A stretch of DNA of 31,532 nt from an uncultured Oscillibacter sp. (GTDB lineage Bacteria; Bacillota; Clostridia; Oscillospirales; Oscillospiraceae), in contig CAJUQM010000032.1 in assembly GCA_910588005.1 (NCBI GenBank), positions 1 to 31,532 on the forward strand. The letters are read 5' to 3'. Both the position numbers and the translations under genes were made by a program. The notes beneath the pieces were generated by a model that made no database searches, was not told the origin of the DNA, and saw nothing but the letters and a program-made list of their open reading frames with translations. Positions 15,590-23,954 of this stretch are shown here, one piece after another (position 1 is the stretch's first letter; each line of letters begins with the position of its first letter).

Positions 15590-16897
15590 ATGAATGTAAC
15601 CGTCATCGGCGCCGGTCTTGCCGGCAGTGAGTGCGCCTGGCAGCTGGCCCAGCGGGGGATCAAAGTCACCCTCCGGGAGATGAAGCCGGAGAAAAGGACG
15701 CCCGCCCACACCACGGACCATTTTGCCGAGCTGTGCTGCTCCAACTCACTGCGCAGCGACCAGCTGGAAAACGCCGTGGGCCTTTTGAAGGAGGAGCTGC
15801 GCCGTCTGGGTTCCCTGATTCTGCAGTGCGCCGGCGAGACGCGGGTGGAGGCCGGCGGCGCCCTGGCGGTGGACCGCCACGGCTTTGCGGCCCTGGTGAC
15901 GGAGCGGATCAGAACCCACCCCAACATCACGGTGGTGGAGGGAGAGGTGACGGATATCCCGGAGGGGGAGGTGGTGGTAGCCTCCGGCCCTCTGACCTCC
16001 GACGCTCTGGCGGACAGGCTCCAGGCCCTGCTGGGGGCGGACAGCGCCCTCCATTTTTACGACGCGGCGGCCCCCCTGGTGTCCGCCGGGAGCGTGGATC
16101 TGGAGCTGGCCTGGTTTGGCTCCCGGTACGATAAGGGCACGGCGGACTATATCAACTGCCCTATGAACGAGGAGGAGTACACCGCCTTTTGGCAGGCCCT
16201 CACCACCGCCCAGGAGGCGGAGGTCCACGGCTTTGAGGATCAGAAGGTGTTCGAGGGCTGCATGCCCGTGGAGGTCATGGCCCGCCGGGGACGGGATACC
16301 CTGTGCTACGGGCCGCTGAAGCCCCGGGGACTGCGGGACCCCAGGACGGGGCGGGAACCCTACGCCGTGGTGCAGCTGCGGCGGGACAACGCGGACGGCA
16401 CGGTCTACAATCTGGTGGGATTTCAGACCCACTTGAGATTTCCGGAGCAGAAGCGGGTGTTCTCCATGATCCCGGCTCTCCACAGCGCGGAGTTCCTGCG
16501 CTACGGAGTGATGCACCGGAACACATTTTTAGACGCCCCCCGGCTGCTGGACCGCTATTACCGGCTGAAAAGCCAGCCGAGGATCTCCTTTGCCGGGCAG
16601 ATGACCGGCGTGGAGGGCTATGTGGAGTCCGCCGCCAGCGGCTTTTTGGTGGGGGTGGAAACGGCACGCCGCCTGCGGGGGCTGCCCCCGGTGGACTTCC
16701 CCCGGGAGACGGCCGTGGGCGCCCTGGGATTGTATATCTCCAACCAGTCTGTCACGGCTTTTCAGCCCATGAATATCAACTTTGGCATTATGCCGCCTCT
16801 GGATCACCGGGTGAAGGGGAAGAGAAACAAAAATGCGGAACTCTCGGCCCGGTCATTGGAGATTATTGAGAGCGTGAAAGAGGAGGTTATGGCGTGA
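15590..16897 (+). CDS. trmFO: tRNA (uracil-54-C5)-methyltransferase, folate/FAD-dependent (TrmFO)
   Basis: Makes ribothymidine at tRNA position 54 using methylene-tetrahydrofolate. The 435-residue flavoprotein begins with the FAD-binding GAGLAGSECAWQLAQRG and has the family stretches AELCCSNSLRSDQLENAVGL, FEGCMPVEVMARRG, the catalytic-region YGPLKPRGL, QTHLRFPEQKRVF and GVEGYVESAASG. AAGGAGG lies eight bases before ATG 15590. Its last 4 bases overlap plsX, so the two are translated together. Complete. Confidence 0.97.
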   Translation: MNVTVIGAGLAGSECAWQLAQRGIKVTLREMKPEKRTPAHTTDHFAELCCSNSLRSDQLENAVGLLKEELRRLGSLILQCAGETRVEAGGALAVDRHGFAALVTERIRTHPNITVVEGEVTDIPEGEVVVASGPLTSDALADRLQALLGADSALHFYDAAAPLVSAGSVDLELAWFGSRYDKGTADYINCPMNEEEYTAFWQALTTAQEAEVHGFEDQKVFEGCMPVEVMARRGRDTLCYGPLKPRGLRDPRTGREPYAVVQLRRDNADGTVYNLVGFQTHLRFPEQKRVFSMIPALHSAEFLRYGVMHRNTFLDAPRLLDRYYRLKSQPRISFAGQMTGVEGYVESAASGFLVGVETARRLRGLPPVDFPRETAVGALGLYISNQSVTAFQPMNINFGIMPPLDHRVKGKRNKNAELSARSLEIIESVKEEVMA

Positions 16898-17928
16898 AGA
16901 TTATCGTAGACGCAATGGGCGGAGACAACGCCCCTCAGGCCGTTGTTCAGGGCGCTTTGGACGCCAATAAGACCCATGGTGTGGATATCATTCTGGTGGG
17001 CCGGGCGGCGGAGGTGCTGCGGGCCGTAGAGGCCTGCGGCGAGAAAACCCTGCCCTCCGGGGTGGAGATCCGGGACGCCTCGGAGGTGGTGGAGATCGCC
17101 GACGACCCGGCCACTGCCTTCAAGGTGAAGAGGGACTCCTCTTTGACCGTGGGGCTGAACCTGCTGCGGGCCGGGGAGGGGGACGCATTCGTCTCCGCGG
17201 GGTCTACCGGAGCGCTGCTGGCGGGGGCCACGCTGCTGGTGAAGCGGATTCGGGGAATTCGCCGGGCCGCGATGGGTCCCGTTATCCCCACCGCGGGGGG
17301 GCGGGCCATTCTGTGCGACTGCGGCGCCAACGCCGCGTGCACGCCGGAGTACCTGCTGCAGTTTGCGTACCTCGGCAGTTATTACGCCAGCCGGGTGCTG
17401 GGAGTGGAGCGGCCGCGGGTGGCCCTGCTGAATATCGGTGCGGAGGAGGAGAAGGGCGACACCCTGCGCCATGAGACCTACGCGCTGCTGAAAGAGGCGG
17501 GAGAGGCCGGGCGGATCAATTTCACCGGCAACATCGAGGCGGACGCCGCTATGCTGGGGGGGGCCGACGTCATTGTAGCGGACGGCTATACCGGCAATAT
17601 CATGCTGAAATCCGTGGAGGGTGTGGGGAAGTTTCTGCTCAAGGAGCTGAAAAAAGTGTTCCTCTCCAGCGCCAAAACCAAGCTGGCCGCCGCCCTGGTA
17701 AAGGGAGATCTGGCGCAGATGAAGAAGCTGGTGGACCCCAGCGAGGTGGGGGGAACGCCCTTCTTGGGAATCTCGAAACCTGTGGTGAAAGCCCACGGCT
17801 CCTCCGACGCCCGGGCCATCGCCAACGCCGTCCTCCGGGCCGTGGAATACGCTGAGAGCGGATTCATCGCCGGCATTGAAAAGGACATCGGCTTGATGAA
17901 GGTGGAGCGAAACGCGGAAAAAAGTTGA
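16894..17928 (+). CDS. plsX: Phosphate acyltransferase PlsX
   Basis: Transfers acyl groups from acyl carrier protein to phosphate, the first step of phospholipid synthesis in most Firmicutes. The 344-residue protein starts MKIIVDAMGGDNAP and has SAGSTGALLAGATLLV, ALLNIGAEEEKG, NFTGNIEADA and VADGYTGNIMLKSVEG, all typical. The start is a GTG that overlaps the trmFO stop codon (GTGA). The next gene, acpP, encodes the acyl carrier that supplies the substrate. Confidence 0.97.
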   Translation: MKIIVDAMGGDNAPQAVVQGALDANKTHGVDIILVGRAAEVLRAVEACGEKTLPSGVEIRDASEVVEIADDPATAFKVKRDSSLTVGLNLLRAGEGDAFVSAGSTGALLAGATLLVKRIRGIRRAAMGPVIPTAGGRAILCDCGANAACTPEYLLQFAYLGSYYASRVLGVERPRVALLNIGAEEEKGDTLRHETYALLKEAGEAGRINFTGNIEADAAMLGGADVIVADGYTGNIMLKSVEGVGKFLLKELKKVFLSSAKTKLAAALVKGDLAQMKKLVDPSEVGGTPFLGISKPVVKAHGSSDARAIANAVLRAVEYAESGFIAGIEKDIGLMKVERNAEKS

Positions 17929-17936
17929 AACCCCTC

Positions 17937-17965
17937 TTGACAGCGATACCGCCTTGCCGTATGAT
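17937..17965 (+). promoter_or_regulatory. Promoter of acpP-rnc
   Basis: TTGACA (17937-17942) and TATGAT (17960-17965), 17 bp apart, lie between plsX and acpP and allow separate, strong expression of the carrier protein. Confidence 0.85.
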
Positions 17966-18001
17966 TACCCCAGACCATAATTCTCTAAGGAGTGAGGCAG
18001 T

Positions 18002-18247
18002 ATGTCCGTTGAGGAAATTTTTCAGACGATGAGAGAGCTGGTGGCGGAACAATTCGCCATGGAGCCTGCCGAGGTGAGCATGGAGACCGCCTTTGAGGAG
18101 GATCTGGGGGCCGATTCTGTGGATCTGGTGGAGTTGGTGATGGCCATGGAGGAGGAGTTCGAGGTCGGCGAGATCCAGGAGGAAGACCTGGGCGGGTTGA
18201 AAACCGTGGGCGACGCGGTGAATTACATTGCGGGCAAAGTGAAATAA
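18002..18247 (+). CDS. acpP: Acyl carrier protein
   Basis: Carries growing fatty acids on a 4'-phosphopantetheine arm. The 81-residue, strongly acidic protein has the attachment serine in GADSVDLVELVMAMEEEF (Ser near residue 39). In many relatives the motif is DSL; here it is DSV, a tolerated change. TAAGGAGTG precedes ATG 18002. It lies between plsX and rnc, a common arrangement. Confidence 0.97.
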   Translation: MSVEEIFQTMRELVAEQFAMEPAEVSMETAFEEDLGADSVDLVELVMAMEEEFEVGEIQEEDLGGLKTVGDAVNYIAGKVK

Positions 18248-18257
18248 GAAACAGGAG

Positions 18258-18288
18258 AGGCCCCGCTTCTACGGCGGGGCTTCCTTTT
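18258..18288 (+). terminator. Probable partial terminator between acpP and rnc
   Basis: GCCCCGC (18260-18266) pairs with GCGGGGC (18274-18280), followed by TTCCTTTT. It probably lowers read-through so that rnc is expressed less than acpP. Confidence 0.65.
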
Positions 18289-18300
18289 AGAGAGGCAGCC

Positions 18301-18984
18301 ATGCAGGAACTGGAGAAAAAACTGAATTACACCTTTCAGAACCCCGCGCTGCTGGAGGAGGCCCTGAGTCACAGCTCCTATGCCAACGAGCACCGCGCCG
18401 CCCATCTGCGCAGCAATGAGCGGCTGGAGTTCCTGGGGGATTCCGTACTGGGTTTTGTGACGGCGGAATTTCTCTTCCTCCAGCATCCGGATCTGCCGGA
18501 GGGGGATCTGACCCGGATTCGGGCGGCGCTGGTGTGTGAGCAGAGCCTCTTCGAGGTGGCGCAGAAGCTGGACCTGGGCAGTTATTTGAAGCTGGGCCGG
18601 GGAGAGGAGTCCGGTGGCGGACGAACCCGCACGTCGATCCTGGCCGACGCCACGGAGGCGGTGTTCGCCGCGGTATATCTGGATGGCGGGGTCGGCGCCG
18701 CGTCGGCCTTGATTCACCGCTGCCTGTTGGAAGCCGAGCGGGAAGAGGTGGTGGAGGAGCGCCGCCGGGACTATAAGACCGCTTTGCAGGAGTTGGTCCA
18801 GCGTCAGGCGGACCAGGTGCTGGCCTACCGTATGGCGGGGGAGGCCGGTCCTGACCACGCCAAGACCTTTCAGGCGGAGGTGCTGCTCAACGGTAAGACC
18901 TTGGGAGCGGGTTCCGGCCACAGCAAGAAAGAGGCCGAACAAGCCGCCGCCAAGAGCGCGTTGGAGGCGCTGGGTGAAGAGTGA
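18301..18984 (+). CDS. rnc: Ribonuclease III
   Basis: Cuts double-stranded RNA, including rRNA precursors. The 227-residue protein has the catalytic domain with the signature NERLEFLGDSVL (about 39-50) and the second acidic site in DATEAVFAAVYLDGG, then a double-stranded RNA-binding domain (about 155-225, DYKTALQELVQ...GSGHSKKEAEQAAAKSALEAL). ATG 18301 follows AGAGAGG. In many Firmicutes smc and ftsY come next; here a terminator and an unrelated acetyltransferase follow instead. Confidence 0.97.
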   Translation: MQELEKKLNYTFQNPALLEEALSHSSYANEHRAAHLRSNERLEFLGDSVLGFVTAEFLFLQHPDLPEGDLTRIRAALVCEQSLFEVAQKLDLGSYLKLGRGEESGGGRTRTSILADATEAVFAAVYLDGGVGAASALIHRCLLEAEREEVVEERRRDYKTALQELVQRQADQVLAYRMAGEAGPDHAKTFQAEVLLNGKTLGAGSGHSKKEAEQAAAKSALEALGEE

Positions 18985-18991
18985 GAAAACA

Positions 18992-19022
18992 AGGACGGCC
19001 TGCCCAACGGGCAGGCCGTCCT
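18992..19022 (+). terminator. Hairpin terminator after rnc
   Basis: A 14-bp perfect stem (18992-19005 with 19009-19022) and a 3-base loop; the T-tract after it is weak. Confidence 0.7.
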
Positions 19023-19141
19023 GTTCGCCGCCGGGGATGAAAACCGAAATCCCGGGTCTCTTTGCCGCAGCGCCGTGAACGCCCTGATCAAATGCCGCGC
19101 TGCCGGCGGCCGTCAAAAAGCCATTCGTCAAAACAGCGAAG

Positions 19142-19174
19142 GCGGGCGGTCACATTTGAGTTGCGGCCGCCCGG
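19142..19174 (-). terminator. Possible hairpin terminator of the acetyltransferase gene
   Basis: CGGGCGG (19143-19149) and CCGCCCG (19167-19173) form a stem a few bases past the stop codon on the minus strand. The T-rich tail is weak. Confidence 0.4.
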
Positions 19175-19186
19175 CAGACTCCGAAT

Positions 19187-19681
19187 TTAGCGGATTGAGT
19201 AGATATATCGAACTTCGCGCAGCGCTTTACCACCAATGGAATCTTCTATACATTCGTCAGCCAGTGAAAAGCCAAATTGTTCGTAAAAATGTCTTGCTCT
19301 GATATTTTCTTCAAGAACCCATAAAAAAACACGCTCATATCCCTGCTTTTTTAGTTCTGAGACAGCGGATTCCATCAGAATTTTTCCATAGCCCTTTCCC
19401 ATGTACCCGGGCAATAGATATATTGAAATTACTTCACCCCAGTCATGAAACTGTTCAAAACGGGATTTGCAAAAGCTGCTTGTTCCCACCATTTTGCCGT
19501 CATCCATGCAAATCAGGGTTTTCCACAGCGGGTTGTCTGCGGCTGACGCCCATCTGCCCGCTGGAATCGAATCAAGATAGTGCTGCGGAATCATTCCCTT
19601 ATATGCATATTTCCAGCTTTCCTCATAGATTCCGCTGATTGCCATCCGGTCATCGGCGGAGGTAATATATCTAATCTCCAT
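19187..19681 (-). CDS. GNAT-family N-acetyltransferase
   Basis: Transfers an acetyl group from acetyl-CoA to an unknown acceptor. The 164-residue protein begins MEIRYITSADDRMAISGIYEESWKYAYKGMIP, a start shared by many small Firmicute GNAT proteins, and has the acetyl-CoA loop in YLLPGYMGKGYGKILMESAV (about 90-108) and the late ARHFYEQFGF motif. ATG 19681 is used; the longer reading would pass through the promoter. The gene is AT-rich and stands alone with its own promoter between rnc and uppP, so it was probably acquired. Confidence 0.92.
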   Translation of the reverse strand: MEIRYITSADDRMAISGIYEESWKYAYKGMIPQHYLDSIPAGRWASAADNPLWKTLICMDDGKMVGTSSFCKSRFEQFHDWGEVISIYLLPGYMGKGYGKILMESAVSELKKQGYERVFLWVLEENIRARHFYEQFGFSLADECIEDSIGGKALREVRYIYSIR

Positions 19682-19718
19682 GCTGTTCACCCATTCAGAT
19701 TCATGATTTGCCGCTCTG

Positions 19719-19747
19719 ATTATAACATGGCGCAGGTTTGTTGACAA
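19719..19747 (-). promoter_or_regulatory. Promoter of the acetyltransferase gene
   Basis: On the minus strand TTGTCA (19747-19742) and TATAAT (19724-19719) are 17 bp apart, about 38 bp before the start codon. Confidence 0.82.
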
Positions 19748-19839
19748 CTTGTTTGCGTGGAATTGCCGCAGTTCCAGCCAGCGACATCGGTCTTAAATCG
19801 GGAGGCCGTGAAATATGACTGGAATTTACAGCCCGTCCA

Positions 19840-19848
19840 TGATATACT
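19840..19848 (+). promoter_or_regulatory. Extended -10 promoter element of uppP
   Basis: TGATATACT is an extended -10 box (TGn plus TATACT). No good -35 box is present. Transcription would start near 19855. Confidence 0.5.
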
Positions 19849-19899
19849 ATTTTCTAAGCAGAAATTATGGGCGTAAAGATAGCAAGGAGCGTGAGTACA

Positions 19900-20736
19900 T
19901 TGTCGTTGCTGCACTCAGTTTTACTGGGTTTGATTCAGGGCGTGGCGGAGTTTTTGCCGATTTCCAGTTCCGGACATCTGGCGATTGCGGAGCACCTGCT
20001 GGGCCAGGCCGGCGCTGCGGAGATCCCCGGCTTTTTTGACGTACTGCTGCATTTGGGTACCCTGTTCGCCGTGTTCGCGGCTTACTGGGAGGATATTCGG
20101 GACATGGTTGTGGAATTTTTCGGCGGCGTCGGGGACCTGGTTCACGGTACGACCCCCACGCCGGTGCCCGCCGCCCGCCGACTGATCTTTTTGATCGTGG
20201 TGGGCACTCTGCCCCTGTTTGCCGTGCTGCCGGTGAAGGATCTGGTGGAGGGGCTGGGAGACAATATGTACTTTGTGGCCGGTGCGCTGCTTGCAACGGG
20301 GTGCCTGCTGTTTGCCAGCGACCGGGTGCGAAAGGGGCGCAAGACGGAGCGCACCGCCTCGCTGGCGGACGTTCTTCTGGTGGGGGTGGCCCAGGCCGTG
20401 GCCACCTGTCCCGGGATCTCCCGCTCCGGCACCACCATCACCGCCGGGTGCTTTGTGGGCTTTGAGCGAAAGTTCGCCGTGCGTTTTTCCTTCCTGCTGT
20501 CCATCCCGGCCATTCTGGGCGCCAATATTTTGAGCTTGAAAGACGCCCTGGAGGCCGGGGTCCCCTGGGAGGAGGTCCCGGTATACCTGCTGGGCGTACT
20601 GGTGGCCGCCGTGGTGGGCTATGCCTGCATCCGGCTTTTGAAGATGATCGCCGAGAGGGGCAAATTCGGCTTTTTCGCCTACTACTGCTGGCTGGCGGGA
20701 GCGGTCACATTGGCGTTGACTCTGCTTCAAAAGTGA
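19900..20736 (+). CDS. uppP: Undecaprenyl-diphosphatase UppP (BacA)
   Basis: Recycles the lipid carrier of cell-wall synthesis and can confer bacitracin resistance. It is a polytopic membrane protein of about 278 residues with both active-site regions: GLIQGVAEFLPISSSGH near the start and ATCPGISRSGTTITAG near residue 180. The frame is open from ATG 19867, but that codon is about 12 bases from the likely transcript start and lacks a ribosome site. AAGGAG (19884-19889) points to TTG 19900 (spacing 10); GTG 19891 is too close. Membrane segments continue to the last residues. Confidence 0.94.
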   Translation: MSLLHSVLLGLIQGVAEFLPISSSGHLAIAEHLLGQAGAAEIPGFFDVLLHLGTLFAVFAAYWEDIRDMVVEFFGGVGDLVHGTTPTPVPAARRLIFLIVVGTLPLFAVLPVKDLVEGLGDNMYFVAGALLATGCLLFASDRVRKGRKTERTASLADVLLVGVAQAVATCPGISRSGTTITAGCFVGFERKFAVRFSFLLSIPAILGANILSLKDALEAGVPWEEVPVYLLGVLVAAVVGYACIRLLKMIAERGKFGFFAYYCWLAGAVTLALTLLQK

Positions 20737-20902
20737 CCAAACCTGCGGCCGGCACGCGGATCTGTCTGCCGCGGGGGGGAACGGCGTTCGATTTGAGAGC
20801 GGCAAGACGTTGGAATGGGCTGGCTCCGTTTGCTATGAATCGCGCCGCCGGCTTGTGTCCGCTTACATAAATTACATGATTTCCCAGGGAGGTATTGTAG
20901 CT

Positions 20903-23497
20903 GTGGCATCCACTACACAGAAGAAATCCACATCCGCAAAGGGTGCGTCCGGGAAGGGCGGAAGCCGGTCCAAAAGGGCGGCGCCGCCCCAGAAGCAGCC
21001 CATCCGCCGGGAGGTGGGGGGCATTGTCCTGCTGGGGCTGACTCTCTCGGTTCTGGTGGGGTATTTCGGCGTCAGTGCGATCTTTATCGACTGGTTCGCC
21101 ATACTGTTAAAGGGCCTCTTTGGCTATGGCTACTGGCTCTGCGCTCCGGCCATGCTGCTTGCGGCGGTGATTTTGCTGTTTCACCGGGGGCGGCCTGTGC
21201 AGCTGCGGGTGACCTGCGCGCTGTTGACGCCGGTGCTGTTTGGCTCTCTTGTCCATATGGGTCTTTGCCAGAAGGAGTATGCCGCCTCCTTCGGCGTGTT
21301 GAGGGAGTTATGGCGGGATGGCGTGGCTCTGGAATCCGGCGGCGCCGTCTCCGGCGTATTGGCCAACGGTTCCGTAGCCGTTTTTTCCAAGTTTGCCTCT
21401 GTAATCGTGTTTACCGTGTTGCTGGTGGTGCTGGTAATGACGGCCCTGCGGCTGACGGTGGGGGCCTTGATCGAAAAGCACCGGACCCGCCCCCAGTATG
21501 AGGAGCAGCCGGAAGCGGAAAAGCCCGCCATCCGCCTGACGCCGCTGGAGATGCCCAAGCGGACTGCGGCCAAGCCGCGGCAGCAGATTGATATCCCCCT
21601 GGATGACGAGCCGGGAGCGGAAAAACCCGCTCCGGACACGGCGCAGAGAGGGGAGGAGGGCCGGTTTACCGGTTTCTTCCGCCACAAGTCTCAGAAGCAG
21701 CGGACGCCGGATCAGGTGTTGACCGCCCAAGACCCCGCGCCGGAGCTGCCGGTGAAAGCGGCGAGAGTGGAACCGGTTTTGCCGAAGGAGACCGCGGCGG
21801 TCCCTGAGCCGCCCGCCGCCCCCGTCGTGGCCGCTGTGCCGGAGCCGGAGGAGGCTCCGCCGGTACAGGAGAGGGGAGTCTCCAAGAAGGAGAGGGCCAC
21901 CGCCGCCAGCGAGGTGGCGCAGCAGACCGCCGCCGTTACGGCGGAGATTGAGGAAAAGCTGGCGGCGGGAGAGGACGAATACCAGTACCCGCCCATCGCT
22001 CTCCTGCGGGAGAGCCGGGGTGAGAACCATGTGGAGGCCGGGGCAGAGCTGCGGAACAATGCCCGCCGCCTGACGGAGACGCTCAACAGCTTCGGCGTGG
22101 ACGCCGCCCCCGGCGATGTGGTTCACGGTCCCTCCGTCACCCGGTATGAGTTTGTGCTGGACCAGGGGGTAAAGCTGTCTAAGATCACCAATTTGGCGGA
22201 TGACATCGCCTTGGCGCTGGGGGCGACAGGCGTGCGCATCGCCCCCATTCCGGACAAGATCTCCGTGGTGGGCATTGAGGTGCCCAATAAGGCGGTGACG
22301 CCGGTGCTGATCCGGGATGTGGTGGAGTCCCGGGATTTCACGGGACACAAGTCCGCTGTGGCCTTTGCGCTGGGCCGGGATATCGGCGGCGGCAACGTCA
22401 TCGGCGACATTGCCACGCTTCCCCATGTGCTCATTGCCGGCACCACCGGTTCCGGCAAGTCCGTGTGCACCAACTCTCTGATTATCAGCCTGCTCTATAA
22501 GTCCACTCCCGATGAGGTGCGCTTTATTATGGTGGACCCCAAGATGGTGGAGCTGGCCCCCTACAACGGCATTCCCCATCTGCTGATTCCCGTGGTCACC
22601 GATCCCAAAAAGGCCGCGGGAGCGCTTCAATGGGCAGTGTTTGAGATGATGAAGCGGTACAAGGCCTTCTCCGAATGCGGCGTAAAAAAGCTGGAGGAGT
22701 ACAACCGAATGGCCCGCGCCACAGAGGGCGTGGAGACGCTGCCCAGCGTAGTGGTGGTTATTGACGAGCTGGCGGACCTGATGCTGGTGGCGGCGAAGGA
22801 GGTGGAGGAGTCCATCTGCCGGGTGGCTCAGATGGGCCGCGCCGCTGGCGTCCACCTGGTCATTGCCACCCAGAGACCCTCCTCCGACGTCATCACCGGA
22901 TTGATGAAAGCCAATATTCCCAGCCGCATTGCCTTTGCGGTGGCGTCCTCTCTGGAGTCCCGCATCATCTTGGACCAGACCGGCGCGGAGAAACTGGTGG
23001 GCAAGGGCGATATGCTGTACGCCCCTCTGGGCGGCGGCAAGCCAACCAGAATCCAGGGCTGCTTTATTTCCCCGGAGGAGATTGAGCAGGTGGTGGAGTT
23101 TGTGAAGAAGACCGGTGAGGCCCAGTACGACGACGAGGTGCTGGCCAAGATTGAGGAGTCTGTCCAGGAGAAGGAGAAAGGCGCAAAAGGCGGCGGCTCC
23201 GCTCCGACGGAGTCCTCCGGAGACGAGGGTGACGAGCTGCTGCCCGCCGCTGTGGACGTGGTGCTGGAGACGGGACAGGCCTCTGTATCCATGCTTCAGC
23301 GGCGGCTGAAGCTGGGATACTCCCGGGCTGCCCGGCTGGTAGACCAGATGGAGCAGCGGGGCATCGTGGGTCCCTTCGAGGGTTCCAAGCCCAGGCAGCT
23401 GCTGATTACCAAGGAGCGGTGGCAGGAGCTGCAGATGGGAGGCGGACTGTCCGCCGCCGGGACGGATGAGCCGCCTTTTCCGCCGGAGGAAAAATAG
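20903..23497 (+). CDS. ftsK: DNA translocase FtsK/SpoIIIE
   Basis: Hexameric motor that pumps DNA through the closing division or sporulation septum. The 864-residue protein has a basic start, four predicted membrane helices (about residues 40-205), a long Pro/Glu-rich linker (about 215-360), then the motor with Walker A GTTGSGKS (about 515) and Walker B VVVIDELADLM, and a C-terminal gamma winged helix (SMLQRRLKLGYSRAARLVDQME...) that reads orientation sequences. GTG 20903 is chosen after GGGAGG; an upstream frame to 20810 has no support. Whether it acts as FtsK or SpoIIIE cannot be told from the sequence. Confidence 0.96.
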   Translation: MASTTQKKSTSAKGASGKGGSRSKRAAPPQKQPIRREVGGIVLLGLTLSVLVGYFGVSAIFIDWFAILLKGLFGYGYWLCAPAMLLAAVILLFHRGRPVQLRVTCALLTPVLFGSLVHMGLCQKEYAASFGVLRELWRDGVALESGGAVSGVLANGSVAVFSKFASVIVFTVLLVVLVMTALRLTVGALIEKHRTRPQYEEQPEAEKPAIRLTPLEMPKRTAAKPRQQIDIPLDDEPGAEKPAPDTAQRGEEGRFTGFFRHKSQKQRTPDQVLTAQDPAPELPVKAARVEPVLPKETAAVPEPPAAPVVAAVPEPEEAPPVQERGVSKKERATAASEVAQQTAAVTAEIEEKLAAGEDEYQYPPIALLRESRGENHVEAGAELRNNARRLTETLNSFGVDAAPGDVVHGPSVTRYEFVLDQGVKLSKITNLADDIALALGATGVRIAPIPDKISVVGIEVPNKAVTPVLIRDVVESRDFTGHKSAVAFALGRDIGGGNVIGDIATLPHVLIAGTTGSGKSVCTNSLIISLLYKSTPDEVRFIMVDPKMVELAPYNGIPHLLIPVVTDPKKAAGALQWAVFEMMKRYKAFSECGVKKLEEYNRMARATEGVETLPSVVVVIDELADLMLVAAKEVEESICRVAQMGRAAGVHLVIATQRPSSDVITGLMKANIPSRIAFAVASSLESRIILDQTGAEKLVGKGDMLYAPLGGGKPTRIQGCFISPEEIEQVVEFVKKTGEAQYDDEVLAKIEESVQEKEKGAKGGGSAPTESSGDEGDELLPAAVDVVLETGQASVSMLQRRLKLGYSRAARLVDQMEQRGIVGPFEGSKPRQLLITKERWQELQMGGGLSAAGTDEPPFPPEEK

Positions 23498-23568
23498 GAA
23501 TAGGGAAGGCGGCATTTTGGAGAGCTGCGGCGCGCTCCGGCCATGATCCCAGGGGCGGAGAAAATAAC

Positions 23569-23596
23569 TTGACAAATCCCCGGGAAGCTGTATAAT
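23569..23596 (+). promoter_or_regulatory. Promoter of the T-box aminotransferase gene
   Basis: TTGACA (23569-23574) and TATAAT (23591-23596) are 16 bp apart. Confidence 0.88.
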
Positions 23597-23602
23597 GAAT
23601 AA

Positions 23603-23837
23603 GACTAAACGCGATGACAAAGCCAGCGTCCTGAAACCGGCTCTCAGCGAGAGGGGATCGGTGCAAGCCCTCAGCCTATGCCAGGAGGCAAGCCACTTTG
23701 GAGCAGCCCGCGACGAGCGGGACGGCCCATCCCCGTTACAGGATGACGTGAGATGTCTCTTCCTGCGAGAAGAGACAGATCAGGGTGGTACCGTGGAAGA
23801 TTTTTCGCCCCTGACGGCTGTCAGGGGCGTTTCTTTT
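23603..23837 (+). ncRNA. T-box riboswitch, specifier probably GCC (alanine)
   Basis: The leader senses uncharged tRNA and controls the terminator. The T-box core AGGGTGGTACCG lies at 23782-23793. Stem I is visible: CAAAG (23618-23622) pairs with CTTTG (23696-23700) and TCCTG (23629-23633) with CAGGA (23682-23686), leaving an internal loop on the 3' side that reads ..AAGCCA.. just above the lower stem. GCC (23692-23694) is in the specifier position, which codes for alanine. A GGTG (GNUG) motif is present in the distal part. The terminator is at 23806-23829. The T-box itself is very secure; the amino acid is a hand reading and less so. Confidence 0.93.
23806..23837 (+). terminator. T-box-controlled terminator
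   Basis: A 10-bp perfect stem CGCCCCTGAC / GTCAGGGGCG with a GGCT loop, followed by TTTCTTTT. The antiterminator would form between the T-box and its left arm. Confidence 0.92.
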
Positions 23838-23954
23838 GTTCCTTTTCCATCCGGTACAGAGGACGGCGTTCCGGAGCGCCGCCGCACCATGCATGCGTCC
23901 ATTGCGTCGTGAGAGGAACAGTATGAGGGTCCCAGGACCTAGGAGGTATTTGAG

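Noticed and set aside
21308..23620. A 770-codon minus-strand frame
   Set aside because: It lies opposite ftsK, is rich in His, Gly and Leu as expected from the reverse of GC-rich coding DNA, and has no start signals.
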